64,000 bases of DNA from Hirundichthys speculiger (Eukaryota > Chordata > Actinopteri > Beloniformes > Exocoetidae), in assembly GCA_018398805.1 (NCBI GenBank), contig JAGFBZ010001948.1, positions 38,183 to 102,182 of the forward strand, written 5' to 3'. Within the stretch, counting starts at the first letter, position 1. Each line of letters starts with the position of its first letter. This document shows positions 13,521-25,945 of the stretch, piece by piece. A program made the position numbers and the translations under genes. Below the pieces are notes generated by a model. The model ran no database searches. It was not told where the DNA came from and saw only the letters and a list, made by a program, of their open reading frames with translations.

Positions 13521-15300
13521 TAAAAACATCTCATCATAGTGCGTCTTAATTTTCTAAGCTGCAGAGTCACGTGGGCATCACCAAGTACCCCCTCACTGCC
13601 TCCACAGCATCTGAGGGGGAGTTGCAGCCAAATGCTGCTGATAATCAGTCCTTGATGAACTGGTCGTCAGCAGGTGTGCAGACATTTCTGGCAGCCCGCT
13701 CCTCTGGAGCATTCAGGTGAATGTTGACACAGCGCTGAGGGGGAAAGACATCAGCAGTGGTCCCAGAAGTCATTGTTACTGTACGTCATTCTGGAGACAG
13801 GGCCTTGAAGCCAGTATGCAGTATGCAGTCTGCAGTGGGAAACATTCAAGACAGTTTCCAATCTTTCCAGGAGTGGAAGGTGGTTCATTTTGAACCATGC
13901 GTTTTTCAGAGAAATACAAAAAAAAAACAAAAAAACCAAGAGCTGCATCTCAGACCCCACAGGCCTCACTGAGCAGGTTAAATGTTGAAGTCCTTGACAG
14001 CACAATTAGGAGACTGAACCAGAATGGTTTAGTTTGGATGGGTTGTTAGGGAACGGCTCTTTTGTCTAAAAAGAGCATGATTGAGTTTTTTTTTTTTTTA
14101 ATATAGGGGGAGGGGTCAGTGTTTCTGGAATAATATCCAACAGCCAGATGAGACCGACATGGAGTATGTCTTTGAAGGTAGATATGGTGTAAACGCAGTG
14201 AGCCACATGATTTGACTTGGCACGGGTTTTACGCCAGATGTCCTTCCTGACGCAACCACGAGCACTCCTGCAGCCTGAGAGCCAAGTGCTCTGTTGGGGG
14301 TCTTTAGTGTCTCTTATGCTCTGCTTTGATTGTCCCGGCCAAAATTTGCTGAGTTTGTTTACCGTTGCGTTTTCTTCGTGTTTTGGCTTCTTCTCAAACA
14401 GAGAAAGATCCAAGAAAAGTAGCATAAAAAAAAAAAAAAAATTTCAGCAGAGATTTGGTTTTCTTTACCATGAACCAAAAGAGAAGCCGTTTTAAACTCG
14501 CAGCAGTTGCGTCTCCATGTGTCAGTCATTAGAGCTCTCATCAACTATGGCAACAACCGTCCGGCAACGACCACAGTTACACTTACCGCTTTTGTCACCT
14601 TTAGCTTGACTGGATCGTCTCAACTGGACTGCCAGGTTTTGATTATTCAGGAAGGCAAATGTGAGCTCATCAGTTTGACAGCTGAAGATTGGCTGAAAAA
14701 GGGTCATGTGACAAGACAGAGATCCCAAACTCAGCATTATGGAGGTACTTAGTATTGCCTGCGTTTTTCTTAATTTTTTTCTTAAATGAATAATGAAAGT
14801 TGGAGAAATAAGATGCTTTCTGGCATTGTATTCGTTTAAGACTAATACATCTTAATGCAAAGTATGTGTTGTTATGTATTTAAACAAACACGCACACACA
14901 CACTTGCGAATTTATGAATAAACAGTTCTGTACAATTCTGATTTCTGTATTTAGATTCATGCTCAGGTGACGGTGGTGTTTGCCAAACGAGACAGAGAGC
15001 TGCCATCTCATCCACTTTCCCTTCCTCACCCATCCCTCCTGCGAGAGGAAGACCTCGTGGATCCGGACGCGCCGGAGTGAAGCCCCTCCCCGCAGATCAT
15101 CGCTCCAGACGGTGGTCGTTTTAACTTCATTGTTGGGGAAGAAGCGACGCCCAGCTTTTTCCACAGCAAAAAAAAAAAAAAGGGATCAAACAGCAGCAGC
15201 GGTCGGCGCGACCCCCATTTCTGTTCACATGGAAATGAGACCCTGCCTCTGAACACGCTTTCTGCAGAGACGCAAAGTTGAAGGCGCATTTCCAGCCGGG
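13521..15300. other. Intergenic and upstream region of tpbg-like gene
   Basis: There are no exons I can support. The final few hundred bases before 15,422 are probably 5' UTR. Features are short homopolymer runs and a small (CA)n near 14,890. Confidence 0.4.
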
Positions 15301-15421
15301 AGAACACACGATGAGGATGTCACGGAGGGGCTGATTTTCTTTCTTTCTCCTTCATTCTTCTCCTTTCTGAGTTGTTTGTTTTATGATCTGCCCGTGGACC
15401 ACACGTCCTCGTCTTTGCAAC

Positions 15422-16741
15422 ATGCTGGATTTGACGCGCCGCCTTGTTTTCTGCGCGCTCCTCGGCGCCGTTTACGCGCCGTGCCCTCCTCGGTGCGAGT
15501 GTTCGGAGGCGGCCCACACCGTGAAGTGCGTCTCCAAAGATCTGCGGAGCATCCCGGCCGGCATCCCCGGGTACACCAGGAATCTGTTCATAACTGGGAA
15601 CCAGATCGATCGGATCGGTCCGGAGTCGTTCAAAGGTCTAGCGAACGTGACCAACCTGTCTCTGAGCAATAACAGGTACGACTCTCCAGGTGACTCCCGC
15701 GGCTTCTTACTGCCATGCAAATTAGGCTTCACTTCTTTTGTTTCTGTTCAGCCCTTTTGTTTTCGGAAAATACAAAGCTTTTATGTATTCAAATTCAACA
15801 CAATGGCAAAGAAATCTTTACATGTAGAACAATTTGCTCTTTTTCAAGGTCTTGAAGTGTAAATTGTGTCGTGGATTTCTTTCAACCCAGAATTTCCGAG
15901 GTGGCATCCAACACCTTCGCCGGGCTCCTTCGCCTTCGTTCTCTGGATCTGAGCAGCAACCAGCTGGCTGTCATCCACCCCGAGGCTTTCAGCGTCCTGA
16001 ACCAGTCTCTGCGTGAGCTCAACCTGAGCCGAGCCCTCTACAACCACTCATCTGTGGTGGACCTGGCCACCTCTCTGCGCTGGAGCTCCTTGGGGACCCT
16101 GCAGGTTCTGGACCTGTCCGACAACAACCTCATCTTCCTGCCCTCGCACATCTTCTCCCACCTGAGCAGCCTGCGGCGGCTCCAGCTGTCCAACAACTCC
16201 CTGGTGGCCATCCACAACTCCACCCTCTCTGGTTTGGAGCAGCTGGAGGAGCTCGATCTCACGCTCAACGCCCTCAAGACGGTTCCGGAGGAGGGCTTGC
16301 AGGAGCTGGACTCCCTGCCCAGAGCTGCTCTTCTGCTGGGGGAAAACCCGTTCACGTGCACGTGTGGAATCGAACCCTTGGCTCTGTGGCTCAACAGGTC
16401 GCAGGATCGCGTCAGAGACGCCGAGGGCCTTGCGTGCGCCTTCCCGGCCAGCATGAGGAACACATCCATGCTTTCCGTGGGATCCTTAACTCTGGGGTGC
16501 CACCAGAGGGATGCGGGGGCAGACCTTGCTTTGCAGACCTCTTACGTCTTCTTGGGTATCGTCCTGGGCTTCATAGGTCTCATCTTCCTCTTTGTACTTT
16601 ATCTCAACCGCAAGGGCATCAAGAAGCGCATCTATGACATGCGAGGACGCCTGCAGGGAGGTGTGGGAGGGCTACCACTACCGCTTCGAGGCTGACTCTG
16701 ACCCCAGGCTGTCACAGGCCTCCACGACTGCTGAAGTGTGA
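15422..16741 (+). CDS. tpbg: Trophoblast glycoprotein-like LRR membrane protein (frameshifted tail)
   Basis: Two exons, 15422-15675 and 15891-16741, joined phase 2 across a GT/AG intron of 215 bp. The product has a signal peptide (LVFCALLGAVYA), an LRRNT cysteine cluster (CPPRCEC), several leucine-rich repeats, an LRRCT cap (NPFTCTCGIE ... LTLGC), many N-glycosylation sites, one membrane span and YLNRKGIKK after it. This order and the juxtamembrane motif mark the TPBG/5T4 family, known for Wnt-inhibitory activity at the cell surface. The in-sequence frame ends at 16,695 with an atypical tail. Shifting one base at the GG of 16645-16646 opens a 31-codon frame to a TGA at 16739-16741 that contains EGYHYRFEADSDPRL, the conserved TPBG tail. 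So there is one extra G, either an assembly error or a real lesion. An upstream in-frame ATG (15,383) is less likely. The paralogue (tpbg versus tpbgl) is not settled. Confidence 0.87.
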
Positions 16742-17100
16742 GAGGACGATCGCTGCTGCAGTATTTTATTATGAAACTTGACTTTTTTTCCTGCATTTAT
16801 CTGTAGAATGTAAAATTTGTACATGTTTATCTGTAAATATATACGCGCACAGTGTTTCAGCTTGCAGATTGAAGCATGCACTCCTGAGTCCAGCGGAGGT
16901 AAATGTTTTGACATTTCCTGTTCTTAATGTACACACAAAAGCAAAAGTAAGTGCCTAAAGTCAGTTAGATATGTTTTCCCAAGTGGTCTGAATCAAACGC
17001 AGCAGTTTGTCTGATCTTATCCGTCTCTCTGGCATGTGAGAAAAAAAAAAGAAAAAAGCAACACAATGCTGCAATAAAATCCTGACACTATGAAAACAAA
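16742..17100 (+). promoter_or_regulatory. Probable 3' UTR and poly(A) signal of tpbg-like gene
   Basis: An AATAAA hexamer lies at 17,073-17,078, about 330 bp after the predicted stop, preceded by an A-rich stretch. No competing gene lies between. Confidence 0.5.
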
Positions 17101-19669
17101 CCCCTGGGAGCTTCAAGCACAATCACTCATTCATCTTTGATCCATCTCAAGCCCCTTTGGTCCCTCCGGCCTCCTGCCCCGGGGTGCCAAGGGGGAATTA
17201 AGCCACCTAGAGCTTTTTTTTTTTTGTTCTTTTTCCAGAGCTCCACTTTAAATCACCTCCCTGCTCCTCTTTGGCTGTTGGATATTAGTGGTGGTGGTGG
17301 TGTGTGTGTGTTGGGGGGGGAGGCCAGCGGAAGTCTCCCTGCCCCTTCATCCCCCCCCCCCTTTTTTCCTTAAAACATTACTTTGTTTCAACTCCTCGAG
17401 TTTTATTGTCAAAATGATGAGAACCAGTCCTGAGCTGAGGCTGCTGAAAGCAATCTCCCTTCCTCCTGAAAGACAACAGCCACTCTGGAGGCTCTTTGAA
17501 GGAAAAGTCTGGCTCTCCACGTTGTTCTTGTTTTTTGTTTTTTTCAGTGATAAGACACAGATGATTCTGAAACACCAGCTGTATTGTTTCTGTCAGAGCT
17601 TTGCTTTTGACCACTTTAAAGTTGCTCTCATGGGGAAAAAAAAGAGAAAAAGAAACATGTTCTCTTGTGATTTTTTTGGTTTTGTTTTTAATTCTTTTGT
17701 TATTAGAATCAGAGCCATGTTACGAAACCTTTTGTCCCTTTGGTGGGAAGTTGCTGTAAAAGCAATCAGGTTATATCCTGAAAGTGAATGAATTCCAGAC
17801 TGGGCCAGAGGTGTCATCTTTGTTTCTCCTCTGAGGCCTTTCTGTGGCTTGGTGCCATTTCTCAATTTGTTTATTACCAAAGATTCCCAGCTATCAAGGT
17901 ATTTTGAAGTTTGGAGAGGTGGGGGGGGCTTATGTGGAGCAACCAGAACAGCAACTCCTCCCCCCGAAACTCCAGCGAGAGTGATCCAGAAATGTTTGTA
18001 ACGTGGAGCCTTTTAACTGCATGTACAATGATGAAAATGAAGCGTCAGAAAGCAGCTATGTCTGTATACTCGTTTTGCACTTGAATGTAACCTCGTGCGC
18101 TATTGGGAGCAGCGGAGATGAACACTTTCGCAGTGTTTGGACTGGAGCGCAGTGCCACATTAAGCCAGGCATTTACTTGCCGAGGAGAAAACAATCAAGG
18201 CCCAAACGTCGACACAGAGGCCCAACTGGGACGGCGGGAAGCTTCAAACAAGCTTTGTTTTCCAGCACAAATGGAAAAAAAAAAGAAAGAAAGAGGATGC
18301 CTTGTGATACTCATTCTCTTTGTGCTTTCATAGACGACCATTATGCCAGCGTGTAATAGGATTCACTCACGATGACAAAGTTGAGCGCTCTGATCCAGCT
18401 ATTGTTCGAGTGTCATCATTCTTAATAAGCGCTTGTTGGAGGAAAATCCCAGGAGGAGCTCTCACTTTGTCGTCGCAGCAGCGTGTCACACCCAGAGCAT
18501 TAAGCCGGCCGCGGGTTATTGGTGTCAATTTGCGAACAGAAAGAAGGAAAGACTATTCACTGCATGTCATTACTTCCGCTTTTACTCATTAAAGTGTGCA
18601 TTGGAAGCCATGCCTTTTCTTCCCTCGTCTTTTTTATGAGTCTGGCTGTTTGAAAAATGTGTGCTGTGTTTGCTGCAGACGTCTCAGCAGGGACGCATTG
18701 AAAAGGAGAGATCCCTGCGCCAACAGGAGGCTTGTTAAAACCGGACTGATTGCTCCAATTACTCCCTCTGACTGCATGTTGCATGTGTCTGATTAAAATA
18801 AGATTCATTTCAACTTCTTGCCATTTGTTGCGCCGTGGAGGTCTCTTCAGAGGAACCGGCTGTAAAAGCTCCCAGCGGCTTGATGTTGCTGGGTTCTGTG
18901 CAGCATGTGGTCCGTGCAGGATACGCACAGAGAGCACGTCTTTTTCAGCTCCCCCTCTGGAGCGCAGCGGGCCCTAGATTTTATGTGCCTCCTGTCTCTG
19001 GGAACATCTTGGCGCCATTACATGGATTTAATGGCTCTGATAGGAAATATGCCTCAAAAGTGAACGCCACATCTGTGAGGAATTGAACAGGAGACCACAA
19101 CAGTCAGTGGGATGAAGACGAAGACAAAGTGGCTTCTAGGACTCCTCTGCTGGCGAAGTATGACAAACACAGCTGCTGCTCCCTCTCAGCGAAGCAGCCA
19201 GCACATATTCTGCTTTATATTTTGTGTTCGAAACCAAACCGTGCTCGTGTACAACTCTCCTCTCTTGGCTTTTTCGTGTTTACGCAGCAAATTTTTGGTT
19301 GAGGGAGAATTCATTTGCGCAACTTATCCTCTGTCGCCTATTCATCATCTCTGGCGAGTCTGGCATGGGGAGGTGAAACGGCGGAGGGGGTTCCTCTGGG
19401 GCATAGGCTATTGTTTTGCAGCTCACTTGATCAATGTACCTAATTGTGTTTGCCAGCAGATCCAGGCGAGGAGGAGCTGGTACAGCTGGTCCAAATGCCC
19501 ATTAAAGCCAACGGGCCTCTCATATATCACTTTCATAGAGGTGGGAGCTGACTGCATATTTAAATACACAAAGAACACGCAGTACACAGACCTTGATCAA
19601 GAATCGTATGTCTGTATGACCTTTCTTCATTCTGATTTTAACATTAGAGAAGTCATATTGTGAAGTACA
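17101..19669. other. Intergenic, no gene seen
   Basis: I examined both strands and found only short frames with no recognisable domain and no consistent splice structure. Conserved non-coding elements would not be visible without alignment. Confidence 0.4.
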
Positions 19670-20130
19670 TAGGTCCAGGGGAGACCATGAGACCAGAACT
19701 GTAGAACTATGGAGGGCTTGGAGAAGGGATTTGACCATGTCCCCAGGGGATCCTGTCAAGGGGTGTTCTGGGAATATATCATACTGGGTCTGTTGCCATG
19801 GGCCGTTCAGCGCCTGCTCTAATGGAGCGAGGGTGGGACTCCATCGCTGTTTGCCCAAGATGCAAAGGTTGGAGTAGGTCAGGTTTGGTCCAGTCAGGGT
19901 CTCCTCTCTGCTCTTCGCTGGATCATGTGGTTCTGTTGGCGTCGTGGCCTTCGGCTCTCACTGGAGCGGTTCGCAGCCCAGCGTGGACTCGGCACCTCCA
20001 AATCCGAGACTGCGGTTCTCAGTCAGAAAAGGGACCTGACTGGGGGTCACTCAGTCAGGTCTGGGGGGGGGGGCGCTTCAAGTGGAGGAGCTTTAGCGTC
20101 TCTGGGCTCTTGTTCATTTGTCCTGCTGAA
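19670..20130 (+). mobile_element. Degraded RTE-type LINE fragment
   Basis: The stretches GATCATGTGGTTCTGTTGGC, CTCACTGGAGCGGTTCGCAG, CACCTCCAAATCCGAGAC and CAAGTGGAGGAGCTTTAGCG, in this order, match a reverse-transcriptase region very common in teleost genomes (encoding D-HVVLLAS ... LEQFAA ... STSKSETVLS ... QVEEF). Indels break all frames. It is 5' and 3' truncated. The clade name is from memory. Confidence 0.6.
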
Positions 20131-22492
20131 TATTTTATGTTTCTTTTAATCAGACTTTGGCAAAACACAGTTAAAACCTCATGACCACATTCATGGACAA
20201 CAGTTTTCTCTTGCAAGGGTTCATTCAAAACTGTTAGTATTTCTTCATAACAACACCAACCAATCCAATGACAAGAACACAGGAAAGATGAAGAAATAGA
20301 AAAAGAAAAAGCAGGAAACAACCACTCAAATTTGTTCCTGCTCGCTACACAAATAATCAACATGCCTTGAATCAGTCCCGCCTCCGTGGCCGAGTCCATT
20401 GGGTAGCTCCAGCTGTGTAGCGGCAACTTGATTGGTTCACGGTTGTGTTGAAGTATTAAAAAATTCTGCCGCCGTGACGTAGCGGGAGGTAAAGTGCCTG
20501 ACCGATTTAGAAAGATAGCCGGTAACAGCAGAGTGAGCAGGGATCGGGGGGGGGGGGGGGGGGGGGGGGGTGCTCACTGTAACACACGGACAACAGAAGA
20601 CCTAGGCTGCACGACCGAAAGCACCCACAGTTTGTGAACTGTCATCAAAATAAAGCAACACTATTGTGGCGCTTGATCAATATGAGTCGGGATCAATATC
20701 GCATTATATGTGACTTTTAAATCCAATTTGTTATCATCTATAACTCTGTTTTTTCCCATTCAGTCCAATTTAGTTGGATTAATTATGGCCGTTTGAAGGC
20801 AAAAATCATCAAAACTGTCACTGTCTCTATGGTTATGTAGCTGACTGTACATCATCCTCTTCTTTCCACAAAATCCACGTTGAGGCGTTAAAGCAGCACA
20901 AAGAAACGTTTGTTGTTCAGTCCCCATATAGGTGTGGAGGCTAAGTCATTTCTACGATGTTGTCCAAAATTTGCTCTCATAGATGCCAGTCCACCCCTTG
21001 TCCATGTGGCGTGCCTCTTTATAAATCAGTCTCCCAGCTCTGTGCTCCCCACTCCTGAGGAATAGCGACTGCAGCCTGATGGGAGAATTGATTGTGGGTA
21101 AAAAAAGGGAAGCTGGATAATTCCACGCTGATCTGTGATGACACAGGAACCTGAAGGTCTGACTGACTCTGATCACCCCCAATCAAAGTGGGGAGCTGTC
21201 TAAGAGCTTTTAATTTGGATGTCACGATGGCCAGTCAATTATAGCATCAAATATGAATCTTAACATTCTTAAGGAAGGCTACCAAGCTTTCATTTCATGC
21301 AAAAGGAGACCAAATTAGTCTGATGTTCTAGGTTTAAATGTTCATTTTCAGGACTGGATCACTGAGTGTTCAGCATTAAAACAGGTGATATATGATGCAG
21401 TCCACCTTCATTTTCCAAATTCCAAATTTCAGTTTTAGTTTCACATAGTTCACAGCACAGATGGGCCCGGTTTGCATTCGGTTGTATAATCTAGGCCATC
21501 TGTCTCACTCGGTATGAACGCCTTGGAATTTCCACAACATGTAGGCTGATGTGTCCACATGTCATAATGGGATTCTTTAGGGTCTTGAAATTTAAACAAA
21601 GCTCTCTTAGTGCATAACCGCAGTGGGTCCCCAGCCCCACAGAAAATGAGAAACAAATGCTCCCAACAAAGCTTTGTCTTGTAAGAAAGAACGGCTCGTG
21701 TAGAACAAGCCACCACAACAATGCAGTGTGGCTCTGAAGTCTTCATGACGCCGTCTCCATTGATCTTCTGAATTGACATCAACTGTAAACGCAGCAACAG
21801 CAGGGCACTGCCACGCTGCAGATCCCCACCCGACGCTCCTCAGGGCCTTCTAGCTGAGACCAGAGAGTCTTGCAGCCTTGTTGTGGGCTCTTTTGTCCTC
21901 CATCTGGATGTGAACCAGCCTCTCCATCGCTGTGGCTTGTCAGAAGTTTTGTTTTGTTGCTGCTGTGGTTGTTATAGCAGGATGAGGTTGCAGAGTTTTT
22001 CTAATTAAAGGCATGTATTTCGTCCTACATCTCATCCTGCCTTGTTCTCCAATAACTCGAGTGAGCCTCTGAAGCTGAGTCGTATTTCACACGCTGAAGT
22101 TTAAAGAGTAGGAAACTGCTTTCTGCTCTTTTTTGCAGTCGTGAAAAGGCCCTCAAGGGAAAACGACACAGTATGAAGATGAATTGTCTCGATACTGACT
22201 ACACTTAATAAAGCCATTCAATTGATTTGGCCTACCAGAAGAATAAGCCCTTCTTTGATTCATTAAAGACTCTCCTCTGGTCCCCTCAGAGAAACTGATT
22301 GAGGCCTGTGTTGCTGGGTGATTATAAATGGCCTTGACCTGTTATAGAAAGGACAAGATACTCACAACTCCTGTGCTAATTCATCATCTTTTTCATGCAT
22401 CAATGAGCTAATGTGGAACCAAGCCGATAGCAGGACCAATACAATAGCCTGGCTGGGAATTGGTGGCAGATCATGTGAAGTTTAGTTGCACC
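20131..22492. other. Intergenic with a repeat pair member and poly-G tract
   Basis: A run of about 23 G lies at 20,548-20,570. The segment around 20,328-20,440 (GTCCCGCCTCC, CATTGGGTAGCT, ACTTGATTGGTT) is a diverged match to 23,193-23,290 and so is an interspersed repeat of unknown class. I see no gene. Confidence 0.45.
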
Positions 22493-22494
22493 TA

Positions 22495-23010
22495 CAGTGC
22501 CTCTGGAAAGTATTCGGCCCCCTTGAACTTTTCAACCTTTTGCCACATTTCAGGCTTCAAACAAAAAGGTATAGAATTTTAATTTCTTGTCAAGAATCAA
22601 CAACAAGTGGGACACAATCGTGAAGTGGAACGAAATTTATTGGATATTTTAAACTTTTTTAACAATTAAAAACTGTAAAGTGGGGCGTGCAATATTATTG
22701 GACCCCTTTCCTTTCAGTGCAGCAAACTGACTCCAGAAGTTCAGTGAGGATCTCTGAATGATCCAATGTTGTCCTGAATGACTGATGATGATCAATAGAA
22801 TCCACCTGTGTGTAATCAAGTCTCCGTATAAATGCACCTGCTCTGTGATAGTCTCAGGGTCTGGTTAAAGCTCAGAGAGCATCATGAAGACCAAGGAACA
22901 CACCAGGCAGGTCCCAGATACTGTTGTGGAGAAGTTTAAAGCTGGATGTGGATACAAAAGACTTTCCAAGCTTTAAACATCTCAAGGAGCACTGGGCAAG
23001 CAATCTGGGG
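22495..23010 (+). mobile_element. Tc1-like transposon, 5' portion
   Basis: It starts after a TA dinucleotide with CAGTGCCTCTGGAAAGTATT, the typical terminal repeat of a Tc1/mariner family abundant in fish, and continues through its 5' UTR to an ATG at 22,883. From there MKTKEHTRQVPDTVVEKFKA, the start of the N-terminal helix-turn-helix of the transposase, can be read. One missing base then shifts the frame into a TAA at about 22,975, and homology ends near 23,010. The catalytic domain and right end are absent. Confidence 0.8.
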
Positions 23011-23192
23011 TGGATTTAAGGGATCTAAATTGTTGATGGGTGTCTCCATTTTCAGGAAGGGTCCAGCAACAAGAATTTTTGGGAACTTCACCAGGGCCAA
23101 AACACGTCCATGCTTTGGGTCCGTGGATTCCCACAGCAGAGTTTCTGACATTTCTTCATCATATCTAAAACAGCCAATCAAGTTTCTTCCTG

Positions 23193-23290
23193 CTTGCTTT
23201 GAATTAGTCCCGCCTCCCTGTACAATTTTCATTGGGTAACTTGAGCTGTGCAGCCACGACTTGATCGGCTGACGCGATCCGTTGACGTGG
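23193..23290 (+). repeat. Short interspersed repeat, second copy
   Basis: It shares a staggered series of blocks (TTCTTCCTGCTTGCTT, GTCCCGCCTCC, CATTGGGTAACTT, GAGCTGTGCAGC, ACTTGATCGG) with 20,328-20,440. The class is unknown; it is probably a DNA-transposon end. Confidence 0.5.
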
Positions 23291-23959
23291 GAAAAGTTGA
23301 AAACCCCTTAAGTTTTGATGGAGCCAACGTACCCACATGTGAATGAGTCAGTAGATGATGTTGTTCAGCTATCTCGATGTCCCTTTCAAGTACGAATTGT
23401 CTCTTCTCATTCGTTGCCATCATTTCAGTGTATGCAAAAAGCAAACAGAAAGACAGCAACCATCTCAGCTCCTTCAATGTCGATATCATCATTCCAGCGT
23501 AATTTTCTTAATTTAAGTTATCTTTGCCATGTCCATTATTTCATTTATTGGCAGTTGGCAAACAGCAAAAGTGGTGCACCAATGCCACCAGTTGGTATGA
23601 AGTAATATTTTGTCAAGTCAGTTGATCCTAATGGGCCCATCGGTGTAAAGGTCGGTCAGAGTTCAGACTAAATAATAGATAGTGAGCCAAATCTTCACTT
23701 CAAACCTCCAGCAGAACAAGTCTTAGGGAAGACGGCTACCTGCCTTGAGCTGGTTGGAGGTCTGAGATGACAGGAAGGAAAGACCAGCAAACACAAATTA
23801 AATCGTCCAGCGACATTTGCCTATGAAACACAAGAGAGATTAATGTTAATTGCAAAAATATAATGACATATACAGACAAGAAAAATGAAGAGAATAAAGT
23901 GAGGAAAGATTCCAATGCATCATGGGAGGTCCCTCAGTGTGGGTCTGTAGCTCCATAAC

Positions 23960-24250
23960 TAAACTCTAACTGGGAGACTCTAACCATTCTTCTGTTGGAA
24001 ACTTTTGAAACCACAGGAGGTCCTGCAGTCTGAGAGTGAAGTGCTCTGTTGGGATGATCTGGAGTATAAACGCCAGATATCCTTGTATTGGCATACTTTA
24101 ATGTGAGATGGAGCTATCCCCTTAAGGGCTTTACATGGAAGAAGAAGAATTTTAAATTCAAAAACACAGACAGATTGATTACAATAGATAATCACCTGTG
24201 TAGTGCAAAGTTGCCATAGCTGCATTAAGAAAATAAACAACAAAAATAAA
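23960..24250 (-). mobile_element. LINE reverse-transcriptase C-terminal fragment
   Basis: Read on the minus strand it gives FKILLLPCKALKGIAPSHI followed by a degraded tail with LSDCRTSCG. This resembles the conserved C-terminus of fish L2/Rex-type LINE ORF2 (FKILLLVFKALNGLAPxYL). It is related to the intact-looking segment at 40,371-40,736. Confidence 0.55.
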
Positions 24251-24689
24251 GAAATTAATTCAAAGTGGCCCAGGGCCCATTAAATATTAACACTGTATAG
24301 GTTTAATTGACCTCACTCTCGGTTTGGTTTGTATTCAATAATAAACCAAATCCACTTACTGTTTAACAAGCAAAAAACTTATCAAATAAAATGACATTAT
24401 AAAATGGGATTATCACAAATACTTTTATTAAACATGTGTATGTAAACCTGCACATATACTGTATGAAGACACCGAACAGGCTTATAATTTCTGGACCAGA
24501 TGAAGCTGTGACAAGAAAAAAAATTCAAAGATCAAGTCAGACTTTTTAATAATAATGAAAAAGATCAATATTAGGAGTTTACTTTAAATTAATAAAAAAT
24601 AATATATATAATTAATCAATAAAAGGGGCCGATAAAATAAATGCGTTCAAATAAAATAAATCAATTTTTAAATTAGATAAATAAACTGC

Positions 24690-24800
24690 AAATGACGACC
24701 TGTCCAGGGTGTACCCTTGCCTTTTGCCCGAAGAGAGCTGGGATAGGCTCCAGCAGATCCCACAGAGGATTAAATGGGTATGGATAATGGATGGATGGAT
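24690..24800 (-). repeat. CATC-tailed teleost short repeat
   Basis: It contains GACCTGTCCAGGGTGTACCC, GCTGGGATAGGCTCCAGCAG and a GGATGGATGGATG tail. This is the reverse orientation of the same repeat as 29,289-29,425. Confidence 0.7.
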
Positions 24801-25279
24801 GAAACTGCAAATAAAATTAAAAAAAGTGCAAATTTAGAACATAAAATGCAAACATTTAGAGTTGCTGAGTAACACGGCCGACCTTTTCTGCATCTAGAGC
24901 CCAATTTCCTTCCTCTTAAAATATTCCACCGGTTTTCCCACAAGTGTCGGGTGCTAGATGCTGCTGTAGTTTTGAGGGCTAGAGGGATTCGTTGGACAGC
25001 ATTAGCCCACACTCCACACACTGGGCTTTTGGCACTGCCTCTGTCCCTCCATTTACAAAACTGTATTTAATGAAGTTGAGATTGTATATCCATAAAAATT
25101 TTTGTCTTTTGGGTGGGGGGCTTGGCAGGACGTTCGTCTTCATTTTTTCTTTTTTAAAAACTTCTCCATTTTTGCCACTTCTTCTCTGCGTAATGGCGCT
25201 TGTTAAACAACTGAGTGACGCATTACCGCCACCACGCGGTCGAAAGCTGCACGCAGTCTCACGGCCCACAGGTGCAAAA

Positions 25280-25370
25280 CTGAATGTTTTTTGTGGCCCT
25301 CTGGGAGGCGCTGGCGGCCCAAGTTTGGGTCGCGGCCCTTTGGTTGAGAACCACTGCTTTAAAGGATATT
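25280..25370. mobile_element. Possible hAT-type terminal fragment
   Basis: GGTTGAGAACCACTG, preceded by GGTCGCGGCCC, resembles the terminal sequence of a Charlie/hAT-like family. I could not find the other end. Confidence 0.35.
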
Positions 25371-25519
25371 TAATTTATTCGTATTAGTTCAGCATTACAG
25401 TGGAAACCTGTCAGGGTCGGTCAAACCAGATGACAATAAGCATCTCGATGAAGAGAAATGTTCCTAAACTTCTTTTTGGGGGTTTCAGGGGCCAAAACAC
25501 AGACACTGATAAAACGCCA

Positions 25520-25660
25520 CTGTGTGTGCTCTCCTCTCTCTGTCCTCCATCCTCTCTCGTCCTCCATCCTCTCTCTGTCCTCCATCCTGTCTCTGTCCTC
25601 CATCCTCTCTCTCTCCTGTCCTCCATCCTGTATCTGTCCTGTCTCTCCTCTCTTTTTCTT
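25520..25660 (+). repeat. Pyrimidine-rich minisatellite (about 18-bp unit)
   Basis: Repeated CTGTCCTCCATCCTCTCT with small variants, around seven copies. All open frames across it are repeat artefacts. Confidence 0.8.
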
Positions 25661-25945
25661 TCTTTATCCAGTTGGTCCTCCTTCATTGGGAAGGTCCCCC
25701 ATATGATCCAGGTCCTGCTCAAGGTTTCTTCCTCAAAGTAGAGTTGTTCCTTGTCACTGTTTGGCTTAAAGTTTTTTTTTCTTCCGCAATGGGAGTTTGT
25801 TTTACTTGCCCTTTTTTAAAATTAGGATTTAATATTATAATTTTAGTTAATGATATTTGCTCAGGGGTCATGCCCTGGCTCTGTGTTACCTAGAGACAAT
25901 TTGCATTGTAATAGAAGCTATACAAATAAAATTGATTAAATCAAA
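25660..25945 (+). mobile_element. L2-type LINE/SINE 3' tail
   Basis: The order AGGTTTCTTCCT, TTGTTCCTTGTCACTGT, GCTCAGGGGTCATG, then AAGCTATACAAATAAAATTGA at the end, matches the conserved 3' terminus of teleost L2-type retroposons. No ORF is present. Confidence 0.6.

Noticed and set aside
15871..16695. tpbg-like gene beginning inside exon 2 (MDFFQPRISEV)
   Set aside because: The ATG is in the intron. The spliced form with signal peptide and LRRNT in exon 1 is far better.
18000..19663. Several 60-180 residue frames downstream of tpbg
   Set aside because: No domain, no splice support, overlapping frames on both strands; treated as non-coding.
22936..23239. Complementary ~98-residue frames beside the Tc1-like element
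   Set aside because: Mirror frames on opposite strands with no domain; the real Tc1 reading starts at 22,883 in another frame and is broken.
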